Below are positions 42,396 to 51,649 of a stretch of 64,000 nt of DNA, one piece after another. The notes beneath the pieces were generated by a model. The model ran no database searches, was not told where the DNA came from, and saw only the letters and a program-made list of their open reading frames with translations. Made by a program: the position numbers and the translations under genes. This DNA comes from an uncultured Lachnospiraceae bacterium (lineage in GTDB: Bacteria > Bacillota_A > Clostridia > Lachnospirales > Lachnospiraceae): assembly GCA_947564305.1 (NCBI GenBank), contig CANOBT010000004.1, forward strand, positions 22,815-86,814, read 5' to 3'. The first letter of the stretch is position 1, and every line of letters starts with the position of its first letter.

Positions 42396-45050
42396 TTATT
42401 CTTTTATAAAAATCCGATAGTTACCTGTTTCGAGATTCAGTTTTCCATCTACGATTTCACATGGAGACGGCGCCCCCTGGACACTGATTTCTCTGTCCTG
42501 CAATGCTGCCGGAACAACGAACTCAGCCTGAGCGTCGAATGGAACAGTCACTTCAAATTGAATTCCCTGAGCTATCCTCTCCCATTTACTTTCGATGATT
42601 CCATATGGGCTGTCAAAATTCAGCGCCACATGTGAAAATCGCTTGTCTGGTTCCGGTTTGATGGTGAATTTTTTGAATCCCACCTCCGTGTCATCCGGAT
42701 TCAGCCCACCCATATAACGGTACATCCATTCCAAAACGGCGCCGTATGCATAATGATTCAAACTGTTCATTCCCGTATCGCTGATACTTCCATCCGGAAG
42801 AACAGAATTCCAGCGCTCCCAGACAGTGGTCGCGCCCATATTGACCTCGTACAACCAGCTCGGATAATCTTCATTTAAAAGCAAGGTATAGGCATAGTCT
42901 GAAAGTCCATTCTCCGACAGAGTCTTGCACAGGTAAGCGGTTCCCACGAAGCCCGTCGTCAAATGAATTTCTTCCTCATCCAATTTCCGTTTCAAATCCT
43001 GGATTGTCCGCTCCTTTGCCCAATCCGGCACAATATGGAAATGAAGCGCCAGAACGAGGGCTGTCTGAGTGTCCACCGCCAATCTTCCTGTGGAGGTCAG
43101 ATATTCCTCCTGCATGGCTTTGCGCACCTGCTCCGCCACCTGCGTATACTCCTGCGCTTCCTCATTTTTCCCTAATGCGGCTGCCGCTTTTGCTGTCAGC
43201 TCCGCAGAATAAAGATAATACGCACTTGCTATAAAATAACAATCTGTTCCGCCGAAACAGGAGTCTTTATGATAATTGTCCAAGGCCAGCCAGTCCGCAA
43301 AGTGGAAACCATGAGTCCAAAGGTGGCGATTCTGGCAGTGCTCTTTGTCTACACTTCGGATATAGTCTGTCCACAATTTCATATTCTCGTACTGCTTTTT
43401 AAGCAGCGCCGTATCTCCGGTAAACACATAGGATGTCCACGGAACAATCGCCGCCACATCTCCCCATGCACAAGAACCGGCATTTGATTCCGGGCTGTCG
43501 GTATCTTTGCCGAGAATCCGGTCAATCTGATTCAATACATCCGGAACTACAAACGGAACAGAACCTTTCAACTCCGGCTGCTTCTGCTCTGCCAGCATAT
43601 CTGTCATATAATTGTGGTAAAACGGCGCACACTGCATATTAAAGTTTGCTGTCGCACAGAAGGCTTGCGCATCTCCGGTCCAGCCAAGGCGCTCGTCACG
43701 CTGCGGACAGTCGGTCGGGATATCCACAAAATTGCCCTTCTGCCCCCAGAGCGCGTTTTCAATGAGACGGTTTACTTTCTGATTATCCGTAGTCAGATAG
43801 CCAATCCGTTTCAAATCCGAATGAAGGACACAGGCTGTAAACTCCGCTGCCTCCACATCCTCGATTCCTTCTACTTTTACATAGCGGAATCCATAGAAAG
43901 TGAAATGCTGACGCACTCTTTTCAATTTTCCATTGGAATAATACACGAATTTCTGCTCAGCAGAACGCAGGTTATCGGTATAAAAATTTTCATTTTGAAG
44001 GATTTCTCCAAACTGAAGCTCCACCTTCGTATTTTCAGGTGTATGATTGGTAAACATCAAAATACCGGAAATCTCCTGCCCGAAGTCCAACACCGTTTCC
44101 CCGGCAGGCGTATGAATCACCTCAGCCGGAGTGAACGTTTCCTGTATCCTTACCGGGACACTCAGGCGAGGCTGTAAACGCTCTGAGAAATCTTCTCCCT
44201 CCACCGCATGCTCCCACCGGGCAGTGTCGCAGTCCGCTTTTGCAAACTCCGAAATTTCTTTCCGGCTGTCATAAATTTCACCGTCATAAATACTGCTGGC
44301 CAAAATCGGTGATTCCTGGCATAGAAAATCGGTATCCGAAACGATAGATAACATTTCTCCATCCACCGTCTCTATTTTTAATTCACAGATAAGCGTCTGT
44401 GTATCTCCATAAAGATGGTCCAGTCTGTCGATATATCCAAATCTGCCTTTATACCAGCCATTTCCTAGCATGACACCCAGGGCATTGGCGCCGGATACAA
44501 GCATTTCTGTGACATCAAAAGTCTGATATTGGATTCGGTGGTTATAGTCATTATAATAAGGAGTCAGATATTCATCGGAAATCTTCTCTCCATTCAGATA
44601 GGCTTCATATAATCCAAGACCGGATATATAAAGCCGCGCTCTCTTTACCTTTTTTCCGCCCAGTTCAAACTTCCGCATAAACAGGCTGTGCTTTTCTTTT
44701 TCAAAGGGTGAGCAAATCCAGGTTCCATGTATTTTTTCAGGCGGAGTTTCAAAAAATGCGGCTTCGCTGACAGCCTCCGCTCCTGCATCATCCCGCACAG
44801 ACGCCCTCCAATAATAGCGGCATTCCGGCTCTGGTTTTAACTCCGGGATAAAACATTTGCTGTCGATGTCCTCCCTCCAGTCTGTATCCAGAATTATTTT
44901 TTCAAAGGCTGCATCCTCTGCAATCTCGATTTTCTGCGCGACGCTCTTTTTCCCTTGACTATCTGTTACTTTGTAGGAAAGGACGATGGAATCCATGCGG
45001 TAGCCGATTGGATTCGTGATATGATTCGTTTCAAGTTGGATAATTTTCAT
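42396..45050 (-). CDS. GH78 alpha-L-rhamnosidase
   Basis: An 884-residue glycoside hydrolase. N-terminal beta-sandwich domains (about 1-330, including YISGLGLYEAYLNGEKISD and YNDYNHRIQYQTFDVT) precede an (alpha/alpha)6 catalytic domain with the signature PTDCPQRDERLGWTGDAQAF (catalytic acid region). A later conserved Glu lies around the GATTVWERWNS segment. It removes L-rhamnose from plant glycosides or pectin fragments. No signal peptide is seen, so it acts on imported substrates. It is last in the minus-strand glycosidase series; its rhamnose could feed the BMC pathway at 1-13 kb. Confidence 0.94.
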   Translation of the reverse strand: MKIIQLETNHITNPIGYRMDSIVLSYKVTDSQGKKSVAQKIEIAEDAAFEKIILDTDWREDIDSKCFIPELKPEPECRYYWRASVRDDAGAEAVSEAAFFETPPEKIHGTWICSPFEKEKHSLFMRKFELGGKKVKRARLYISGLGLYEAYLNGEKISDEYLTPYYNDYNHRIQYQTFDVTEMLVSGANALGVMLGNGWYKGRFGYIDRLDHLYGDTQTLICELKIETVDGEMLSIVSDTDFLCQESPILASSIYDGEIYDSRKEISEFAKADCDTARWEHAVEGEDFSERLQPRLSVPVRIQETFTPAEVIHTPAGETVLDFGQEISGILMFTNHTPENTKVELQFGEILQNENFYTDNLRSAEQKFVYYSNGKLKRVRQHFTFYGFRYVKVEGIEDVEAAEFTACVLHSDLKRIGYLTTDNQKVNRLIENALWGQKGNFVDIPTDCPQRDERLGWTGDAQAFCATANFNMQCAPFYHNYMTDMLAEQKQPELKGSVPFVVPDVLNQIDRILGKDTDSPESNAGSCAWGDVAAIVPWTSYVFTGDTALLKKQYENMKLWTDYIRSVDKEHCQNRHLWTHGFHFADWLALDNYHKDSCFGGTDCYFIASAYYLYSAELTAKAAAALGKNEEAQEYTQVAEQVRKAMQEEYLTSTGRLAVDTQTALVLALHFHIVPDWAKERTIQDLKRKLDEEEIHLTTGFVGTAYLCKTLSENGLSDYAYTLLLNEDYPSWLYEVNMGATTVWERWNSVLPDGSISDTGMNSLNHYAYGAVLEWMYRYMGGLNPDDTEVGFKKFTIKPEPDKRFSHVALNFDSPYGIIESKWERIAQGIQFEVTVPFDAQAEFVVPAALQDREISVQGAPSPCEIVDGKLNLETGNYRIFIKE

Positions 45051-45228
45051 AGTACAGCACCTCGTTCATGTTCATTTTCTTCATTTTAACAGAAATGCTG
45101 ATATATCCAATGTTCAAATATGGCTTTTTGGATTGTTCGATTTTGATATTATGGAGGCTTGTCATTCTTGTTCTGTTTTATATAATAATCATGGCAGCCA
45201 CTAGTATTTTCATAATCTCCTCCTACAC

Positions 45229-45471
45229 TCAGCTTTCAGGAATAAACTCTGTCCCATTCTTTGCTTTTTCCATCCATAATTTGTCACCGTATTCAGGGCC
45301 AATATATTGCCTGGCCCGGGTGTAAACGCATCGTTTCCTCTCCGGATCGAATCTCCATGAAGATATGTTGGAAAATACCAACTCCTCTGCAAAATTTGCA
45401 GATTCATATGCCCCTCCATTCATATTGCTGTTATATGAAGAAATAAGGACAAATACAAGTTTCCTGCTCAT
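45229..45471 (-). pseudogene. 80-residue ORF of unknown origin, possible remnant
   Basis: This frame overlaps the last 41 nt of the GH36 gene. Its N-terminal 16 residues are the GH36 3' end in another frame, and only a weak ribosome site precedes it. The remainder (YESANFAEELVF, ERKRCVYTRARQYIGPEYGD) has protein-like composition but matches nothing I recognise. Just after it, GGAGG-AGATT-ATG opens an 11-codon frame that stops at once (about 45176-45211). Together they look like debris of a lost gene between GH36 and GH78. Confidence 0.35.
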
Positions 45472-47659
45472 TTTCTTCCAACATCAAATGCATCTGAAAT
45501 GCCTGATATTCCCCCAAAGCTATCGGAAGCGGTACCCCGGTATCCATCAACGCATTTGCCGCATAGATAATTCCAGTGGATTGATCCCTGTACCGTCCTC
45601 CACTTTTCAGTCCTTTCAGTCTCACATAAGGCACCGCCATGTTCCCATGAACTTCCAACAGCACTGCATGAAGCAGCACCTCTCTCTGGTCTTCGGAAAT
45701 GAATTCCCATGCCCCGGTATCCCCTTCGAACGGATTTGTAAGCCGATAATATAGTCCTTGTTGTATCAACGGCGCATACCTGCGATAATTTGCTATCTGA
45801 GAGCGGATCTCCTCTTTTTCTCCTTCCGACAGCTTTGACGGATCCAGCTCATAGCCAAATGTTCCTGCCATTGCGACCACACCTCGTGTTTTCAGAGACG
45901 TCACCCTTCCGGTCTGATGATTCGGAACCGCCGATACATGGCTTCCCATCGTGGATATCGGATATCCAAACGATGTACCGTATTGGATCCGCACCCGGTC
46001 CACCGCATCCGTATTATCACTGCACCAGATCTGCGGTGTATAATAGAGCATCCCGGCATCGAACCGGCCGCCTCCGCCGCTGCATCCTTCAATCAGAAGA
46101 TCCGGATATCTCTGCGCCAGACGCTCCAGAAAATCATACAGCCCAAGGACATAATCATACATTACTTTTCCCTGCTCATCCACGCCGCAGGAATAAGAAT
46201 AGATATCCGCAAGCCCTCTGTTCATGTCCCATTTCAAATATTCAATGTTCCCCTTATCCAACACCTTGCAGATCTGTTCAAAAATGCCGTCCACAACCTC
46301 TTTTCTGGAAAAATCGAGAACAAGCTGATATCTTGCGCGTACAGGGTCACGCCCCGGGATCTGCATCGCCCAGTCCGGATGAAGCCGGTACAGTTCACTG
46401 TCCTCACTGATGCACTCCGGCTCTGCCCAAATACCGAATTTCATCCCCAGACCATTGATTCTCTTGATTAGGCTTTCCAGAGATTCTCCCAGCTTCTCTT
46501 CATTCACATACCAGTCTCCAAGACCGCTGTAATCATCATTTCGCCTGCCAAACCATCCATCGTCCAGCACCAGCATCTCGATTCCCAGGTCTGCCGCCTG
46601 TTTCGCAAGCTGATAGATGGATTCTCCATCAAAATCAAGATAGGATGCCTCCCAGCTGTTGATCAGCAGCGGACGGACAACATCCCTGTATTTCCCGCGG
46701 CAAAGGTGGGTCCGAAAACACCGATGCAGATTCTGCGAAAGCTGCGCCAGTCCATTTCTGCTGTAGGTCAGAACTGCCTCCGGCGCATAAAACTCCTGTC
46801 CAGGCACCAGTGGATAAGAAAAATATTCCTCCTGAAGCCCGATCTGGATACGAGTCTGATCAAGCTGATCCATCTCGGCCTCTCCTTTGAAACTGCCGCT
46901 GTACAAGAAAGAGAGCGCGTAACAGCTTCCGGCATCCTCATTACATCTGCGGTCCGCCAGTATCATGAACGGATTATACTGATGGCTGGAGGTTCCCCGT
47001 CTGCTCCCGATCACCTGTGCCCCATGTCCCACAGGCATCCTCTGCAGATTTCTTTCCATCGCATGGCGTCCATAAAATGTGATAAGATCAAAATCCCCAT
47101 GCAGGAAATCCAGACAGGCAGGCTGTATTTTTTCCAGATATACTTTCTCCTTTCCGTCATTTACGACCTTAGCGCTCCGGGTGATCACATCATACTCCGG
47201 CAGTACGCCATACAGAAGATACACTGAAACTCCGGTCACCGGATCCTGCATATGGATTTCCAGTGTCTCTGCCTCCGTCTCCCCGGCATATACGGCAGGA
47301 AGCCCTATAAGTCCATACTTGCCCTTTTTTATCTCATATCCCTGAAACCGAAGATCACAGCTTACAGAACCATCCGCATTCTTCACGGCAAACGCAGGGC
47401 TCCGGTAGTCCCCGTTTCCCAGACAAGGGAACTCCTGAGGCAGAACATCCATTGAATAGTTCCTGTCTTTGCCCGTATCATAGGGATTTCCGGAAAATCC
47501 CCTGTCTGCGTAAGTAAGCAGATAATCCATGCATCCATCGGTCGCCCTGCCGTAGTATAAATGCAGAAGAAATCCATACGGATCCACCTTCATCTGATAT
47601 GTTGAATTTTTTGTATGCAGTGTAAAAGTCTTTTTTACCTCATCAAAAACAATGCCCAT
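45431..47659 (-). CDS. GH36 alpha-galactosidase
   Basis: A 742-residue enzyme that releases terminal galactose from melibiose, raffinose or stachyose. It has an N-terminal beta-sandwich (about 1-320), then a TIM barrel with LVLDDGWFGRRNDD, nucleophile Asp in YLKWDMNRG, the EGCSGGGGRFD pocket and acid/base Asp in IWCSDNTDA. There is no signal peptide, so it is intracellular. The length matches the bacterial tetrameric GH36 group. It lies in the same-strand series behind the CUT1 importer. Confidence 0.95.
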   Translation of the reverse strand: MGIVFDEVKKTFTLHTKNSTYQMKVDPYGFLLHLYYGRATDGCMDYLLTYADRGFSGNPYDTGKDRNYSMDVLPQEFPCLGNGDYRSPAFAVKNADGSVSCDLRFQGYEIKKGKYGLIGLPAVYAGETEAETLEIHMQDPVTGVSVYLLYGVLPEYDVITRSAKVVNDGKEKVYLEKIQPACLDFLHGDFDLITFYGRHAMERNLQRMPVGHGAQVIGSRRGTSSHQYNPFMILADRRCNEDAGSCYALSFLYSGSFKGEAEMDQLDQTRIQIGLQEEYFSYPLVPGQEFYAPEAVLTYSRNGLAQLSQNLHRCFRTHLCRGKYRDVVRPLLINSWEASYLDFDGESIYQLAKQAADLGIEMLVLDDGWFGRRNDDYSGLGDWYVNEEKLGESLESLIKRINGLGMKFGIWAEPECISEDSELYRLHPDWAMQIPGRDPVRARYQLVLDFSRKEVVDGIFEQICKVLDKGNIEYLKWDMNRGLADIYSYSCGVDEQGKVMYDYVLGLYDFLERLAQRYPDLLIEGCSGGGGRFDAGMLYYTPQIWCSDNTDAVDRVRIQYGTSFGYPISTMGSHVSAVPNHQTGRVTSLKTRGVVAMAGTFGYELDPSKLSEGEKEEIRSQIANYRRYAPLIQQGLYYRLTNPFEGDTGAWEFISEDQREVLLHAVLLEVHGNMAVPYVRLKGLKSGGRYRDQSTGIIYAANALMDTGVPLPIALGEYQAFQMHLMLEENEQETCICPYFFI

Positions 47660-47770
47660 ATATCCCTGTCTCCCTTCCTCTGTATAATAATGATATAATA
47701 CGCTGTATCATTCCGCTTCTGCATTCCTTCTGTAACATTCGCAGAACTCATAGTTCCTCTCTATTTTAGA

Positions 47771-47980
47771 TTATTCCCACTTTGCAAATAAAACACAGGT
47801 ACCGCTTTTATGATATCTTTCAATCACTTTTTCCAAACATTCACGATTTACATTTAAATATTTTGCCTGACAATCCAGACACATATATTCCCTTGCTGCT
47901 CTGGAAAACATTTTCCGATGCAGAGCAATCTCATCCGACATCAGCCCAGTTTTGCAAACCTTACATACATGATCCGTCAT
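47771..47980 (-). CDS. Small zinc-ribbon-like protein coupled to GH27
   Basis: A 69-residue protein with two CxxC pairs, CKVCKTG (residues 6-9) and CLDCQAKY (about 34-37), suggesting one zinc site, followed by a helix (ECLEKVIERYHKSG). Its ATG overlaps the GH27 stop (ATGA), so translation is coupled. Function unknown; DNA, RNA or protein binding is possible. The tight coupling to a glycosidase suggests a regulatory or accessory role. Confidence 0.8.
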   Translation of the reverse strand: MTDHVCKVCKTGLMSDEIALHRKMFSRAAREYMCLDCQAKYLNVNRECLEKVIERYHKSGTCVLFAKWE

Positions 47981-49131
47981 TTTTTCGGCACCACCTTACA
48001 TCTGTAAACTTTAGAGCCATGTGCCTCTACCGTATCGGAGAACATTTCTTCTTTTTTACCAAGAGATCTGTGTTCGATACAGTCAAAAAATTCCAGACTG
48101 CTGCCTGCCCCCACCGTAAGGCCGATATCCCAGAAATCAACCGCAACCACAGACGGAACATCTCCCATATTAAATAAGCCAACCGCAATATCTCCATTTG
48201 ACAAAAACTTCACTAATGTAAACGTGTCCGGACCGTTTGATTCACAGTTTAACTGAAACGGAGCCCTGCATTCGATATCCTGATTGATTGCGATCAGATC
48301 CTGATTCAGCAAGATCCGTTTTGTTTCCTCCGTAAGATTTCTGACATCACAGCCGATCATGAGCGGTGAATTCATCATTGCCCACAGTGAAAAATGCGTC
48401 TGGTATTCTTCATCTGTGCATCCTCCGGCAGAAATATATTCATTTCCGCCATTTCCATACATACCAACAACCAGCATATCCATGTCGTTATGACAGTAAG
48501 GACCGGAAAATGCCTGCTTATCCAACTGAGAAAGAGCAATTTCTTTAATAGAATTCCAGGAATCCTTGATGTCTATTGTAGAGCGGAATAAGTGTGCCCC
48601 TGATGTGCGGATCCAGTCATATACAGAGTCCGTTCCCCACTGGCACGCCGAAAAGACAATATCCCTTCCCGAATTTGCCAGTGCCATCCCCATCCTGCGA
48701 TACAAGGTTCTTCCGTCATGATTCTGGGGTTTAAAACAATTATCATACTTCAGATAGTCAACACCCCACTGTGCAAACTGTCTGGCGTCCTCATATTCAT
48801 GTTCAAAGCTCCCGGGATATCCGGCACAGGTTCTCGTTCCACAGCAGCTGTACATTCCAAATTTAAAACCTTTCTCATGAACATAATCTGTCAGTGACTT
48901 TATCCCGTTTGGAAATTTTGCCGGATCTGCTGCCAGTCTTCCGTCCGCGTCACGTTCTTTGAGACTCCAACAGTCATCCATCACAACATATTCATATCCG
49001 GCTTCCAGAAATCCCTGCTCTTTCATAGAGTCTACGGTTTCTCTGATCAGTTCCTCATTGATATTCTCTGTAAACGTATTCCATGAGTTCCATCCCATTG
49101 GCGGAACCGCGCACATTGCTTTTCTGCTCAT
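47977..49131 (-). CDS. GH27 alpha-galactosidase
   Basis: A 384-residue GH27 enzyme of the classical alpha-galactosidase/melibiase group. Motifs: PPMGWNSWNTF near the start, VVMDDCWS, nucleophile Asp in DYLKYDNCF, and the probable acid/base Asp in STIDIKDSW. I chose the ATG at 49131, with AAGGAG 9 nt upstream; the ATG at 49137 is too close to that site. No signal peptide. With two GH36-type genes it gives the cluster three alpha-galactosidase-like enzymes, probably for different linkages. Confidence 0.93.
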   Translation of the reverse strand: MSRKAMCAVPPMGWNSWNTFTENINEELIRETVDSMKEQGFLEAGYEYVVMDDCWSLKERDADGRLAADPAKFPNGIKSLTDYVHEKGFKFGMYSCCGTRTCAGYPGSFEHEYEDARQFAQWGVDYLKYDNCFKPQNHDGRTLYRRMGMALANSGRDIVFSACQWGTDSVYDWIRTSGAHLFRSTIDIKDSWNSIKEIALSQLDKQAFSGPYCHNDMDMLVVGMYGNGGNEYISAGGCTDEEYQTHFSLWAMMNSPLMIGCDVRNLTEETKRILLNQDLIAINQDIECRAPFQLNCESNGPDTFTLVKFLSNGDIAVGLFNMGDVPSVVAVDFWDIGLTVGAGSSLEFFDCIEHRSLGKKEEMFSDTVEAHGSKVYRCKVVPKK

Positions 49132-49181
49132 CAGCATGCTCTCCTTAAATTCTTTCTAAAATAGATTTGATCATTAACACA

Positions 49182-49820
49182 TTACAAATATCGGGACATT
49201 ACTTTTAACAACAGCCATGAACAGCCCCATACAACAAGCGAGAATCCTCCGAAAAACCAGACAAACACATAGGTCGGCCGGTTCATTTCATCCAGAAAAG
49301 TCATCGCCAGAGGCACCACATTGCAGGCTGCCACCCCTGCAGTCACCAACGGATTTTTCATGATAAAAAACATGGCATTTCTGAGCAGATTCGGTATCCT
49401 GTCCTGGAATGCCGCAATTGTCGGAAACAAATACATCAAAACCAATGTTCCTGTACATCCCATCGTCCACAAAATAATTTCTATATAAGCAAAAGGTCCT
49501 CCGATCTGCCTGCACCAGTATATATCAAGCCATCCAAAGGCCAATAATAACAATGCGGCGCTCCAACACAGCGTAGCCTGTTTAAAATTAGTCCGGAATC
49601 CATACCAAAATTCATAAAATGGATTGATATCACCCGGAGACCGGAGTTCCCTCATCATAACACGGTATAAAGCCGTAAGCGATGCTCCTGCCGTAATAAC
49701 GGGAATGCAGCATAGCAGGAACATCAGATTTGACACAACAAAAATTCCGATTTTCGTCATCATTCTTCCAAAAGCACTTTCCGTATCAAATAAAAATCCA
49801 AATACTCTCATCTGCCGCAC
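49182..49820 (-). CDS. YesL/DUF624-family membrane protein
   Basis: A 212-residue protein with about five membrane helices and the family start (FGFLFDTESAFGRMMTKIGIFVVSNLMFLLCC, spread over residues 5-36). DUF624 proteins are regularly encoded beside CUT1 sugar importers in Firmicutes, and their function is not established. It starts 10 nt after the downstream-type permease and ends 50 nt before GH27, so it is part of the same operon. Confidence 0.88.
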   Translation of the reverse strand: MRQMRVFGFLFDTESAFGRMMTKIGIFVVSNLMFLLCCIPVITAGASLTALYRVMMRELRSPGDINPFYEFWYGFRTNFKQATLCWSAALLLLAFGWLDIYWCRQIGGPFAYIEIILWTMGCTGTLVLMYLFPTIAAFQDRIPNLLRNAMFFIMKNPLVTAGVAACNVVPLAMTFLDEMNRPTYVFVWFFGGFSLVVWGCSWLLLKVMSRYL

Positions 49821-49830
49821 TCCCTTTTAT

Positions 49831-50670
49831 TTATAATTTACCGCCCGAAGTAGCAATTCCCTCAACAAACTGTTTCTGGAAGATCAGATAAATGATCAGC
49901 ATGGGGATAACCGCCAGCAAAGCCCCTGACATGATCTGGGGAAAATTACTGCTGAACTGTCCCTGCAGCTTTGCCAAAGCAGCGGATAACGTGGTTGTAT
50001 CAGCCCTGTTGCAGACAATCATAGGCCACATCATGTCTTTATAACCAAAAAGTGCCGTGAAGATCCCCAATGATACCATGGAGGAACGTGCCAGTGGAAG
50101 CATGATACACGCAAACTTTGTGGGCACGTTACAGCCATCTATTTCCGCCGCCTCTTCCAGATCCTTCGGCAGGCTCTGATATCCCTGCTTGAGCAGATAT
50201 GTCCCAAAAGCCGTCACCGCTGCCGGAAAGACAAGCGCAAACTGTGTATTCAGCATCCCAAGCTTTGAAACCATCAAATATTGAGGAATGATAAAAATCT
50301 GTCCCGGCACCATCATCTGGATCAAAACCAGAGAAAAGCAGAGCTTCTTACCCGGAAATTCCATCCGTCCTAACGCATATCCTGCCAATGTTGCCGTAGC
50401 ACATGCCAGAATAACTCTGAGCAGGATCATTAACAATGTATTACCATACAGTGTCAGGAAATTGTAAGAATTCCATACTTCCGTAAAATTTTCAAAGTGC
50501 CATCCTGACGGAGGCAGAATATAAAACGGATTGATAGAGATTGCCTGGCTTCTTGTCTTAAATGCTGTAAGAACCATCCATAAAAAAGGAAGAAGCATAC
50601 AGGCAGAGCCCAAAATAAGTACGATATGGATAATCGTCGAATCTAATCTTTGTTTCGCTTTGTAACCCAT
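49831..50670 (-). CDS. CUT1 sugar ABC permease (MalG-like)
   Basis: A 279-residue inner-membrane permease with six helices and the EAA loop EEAAEIDGCNVPTKFACIML (about 175-195), which docks the ATPase. It pairs with the permease at 50684-51568. No ATPase gene is in the cluster, so a shared MsmX-type ATPase elsewhere is expected, as is common in Firmicutes. Confidence 0.94.
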   Translation of the reverse strand: MGYKAKQRLDSTIIHIVLILGSACMLLPFLWMVLTAFKTRSQAISINPFYILPPSGWHFENFTEVWNSYNFLTLYGNTLLMILLRVILACATATLAGYALGRMEFPGKKLCFSLVLIQMMVPGQIFIIPQYLMVSKLGMLNTQFALVFPAAVTAFGTYLLKQGYQSLPKDLEEAAEIDGCNVPTKFACIMLPLARSSMVSLGIFTALFGYKDMMWPMIVCNRADTTTLSAALAKLQGQFSSNFPQIMSGALLAVIPMLIIYLIFQKQFVEGIATSGGKL

Positions 50671-50683
50671 TCTGATAACCCTC

Positions 50684-51568
50684 CTAATTGTAGAATACCC
50701 ATTTTTTCTCCGTTTTCTGTAAAACGTATGTAATAATGGCGATGATCAGCATCATAAACACAACAATCGCGGCACCGTATCCTCTGTTAGATTCCTCAAA
50801 GGAATACTGGTAAAACAGATAGGTAATTGATTCCACACTCTTAAACGCACGGCTTGTCCTGTCCATGATCATATATGGAAGGTCAAACAACTGCAGTGCT
50901 CCGATGATCCCCGTCTGGATAATGAAGAACAATGTCGGGGAAAGCAGCGGGATCGTAATATGGAAAAAGGAATGAATCCCCGTAGAACCGTCAATCGCTG
51001 CCGCTTCATAATAATCCTTTGGGATATCCTGTATTCCTCCCAGCAAAAGTACCATGTTGTATCCGATCGAACTCCAGATACCTACGATTGCGACACAGAT
51101 CCATGCGATTTTCGGGTCTGTCGTCCATGCAATATTGGTATGGAATATCTTGTTTAAAAGACCATAATCTGCGTTAAACATCCATCTCCAGACCATAGCT
51201 ACCGCAGCCGGAGCGCAGATCATCGGAAGAAAGAAAATGGTTCTGTATACCGTCCGCCCCGCCATCTTCCTGTTCAGCAGAACTGCCAGTACAAGTGATA
51301 TAGCGATTGAAAACGGAACCTGAAGCAACGCATATTTAAAGGTATTGACCAATGCCTGCGGAATTTCCGGATCCTGCAGCAAATTGATATAATTCGTCAA
51401 TCCCGTAAATGTATTTCCAACCCCGAAGTCTCCCGTTTTGCAAAAGGACTGCCAAATGGTGGAAATGATCGGATACATATTCAAAACAAGCAAACCTATG
51501 ATCGTTGGAAGAACAAATATGACTCCCCAAAATTCCTCTGATTTTTTTCTTCTACTCTTTTTCTCCAT
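50684..51568 (-). CDS. CUT1 sugar ABC permease (MalF-like)
   Basis: A 294-residue permease with six helices and the EAA loop EAAAIDGSTGIHSFFHITIP. I chose the ATG at 51568, preceded by AAGGAG with a 7-nt spacer; the frame start at 51613 lacks a site. It is the partner of the MalG-like protein, importing alpha-galactosides (raffinose or melibiose type) by inference from the neighbouring enzymes. Confidence 0.94.
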   Translation of the reverse strand: MEKKSRRKKSEEFWGVIFVLPTIIGLLVLNMYPIISTIWQSFCKTGDFGVGNTFTGLTNYINLLQDPEIPQALVNTFKYALLQVPFSIAISLVLAVLLNRKMAGRTVYRTIFFLPMICAPAAVAMVWRWMFNADYGLLNKIFHTNIAWTTDPKIAWICVAIVGIWSSIGYNMVLLLGGIQDIPKDYYEAAAIDGSTGIHSFFHITIPLLSPTLFFIIQTGIIGALQLFDLPYMIMDRTSRAFKSVESITYLFYQYSFEESNRGYGAAIVVFMMLIIAIITYVLQKTEKKWVFYN

Positions 51569-51649
51569 ATGTTTTCTCCTTAGAACGGCCCCCTGCAAAA
51601 TTATGCATTCCATTCCTCCGGGAGCCGTGAATCCATAACCTGGCTGCCG

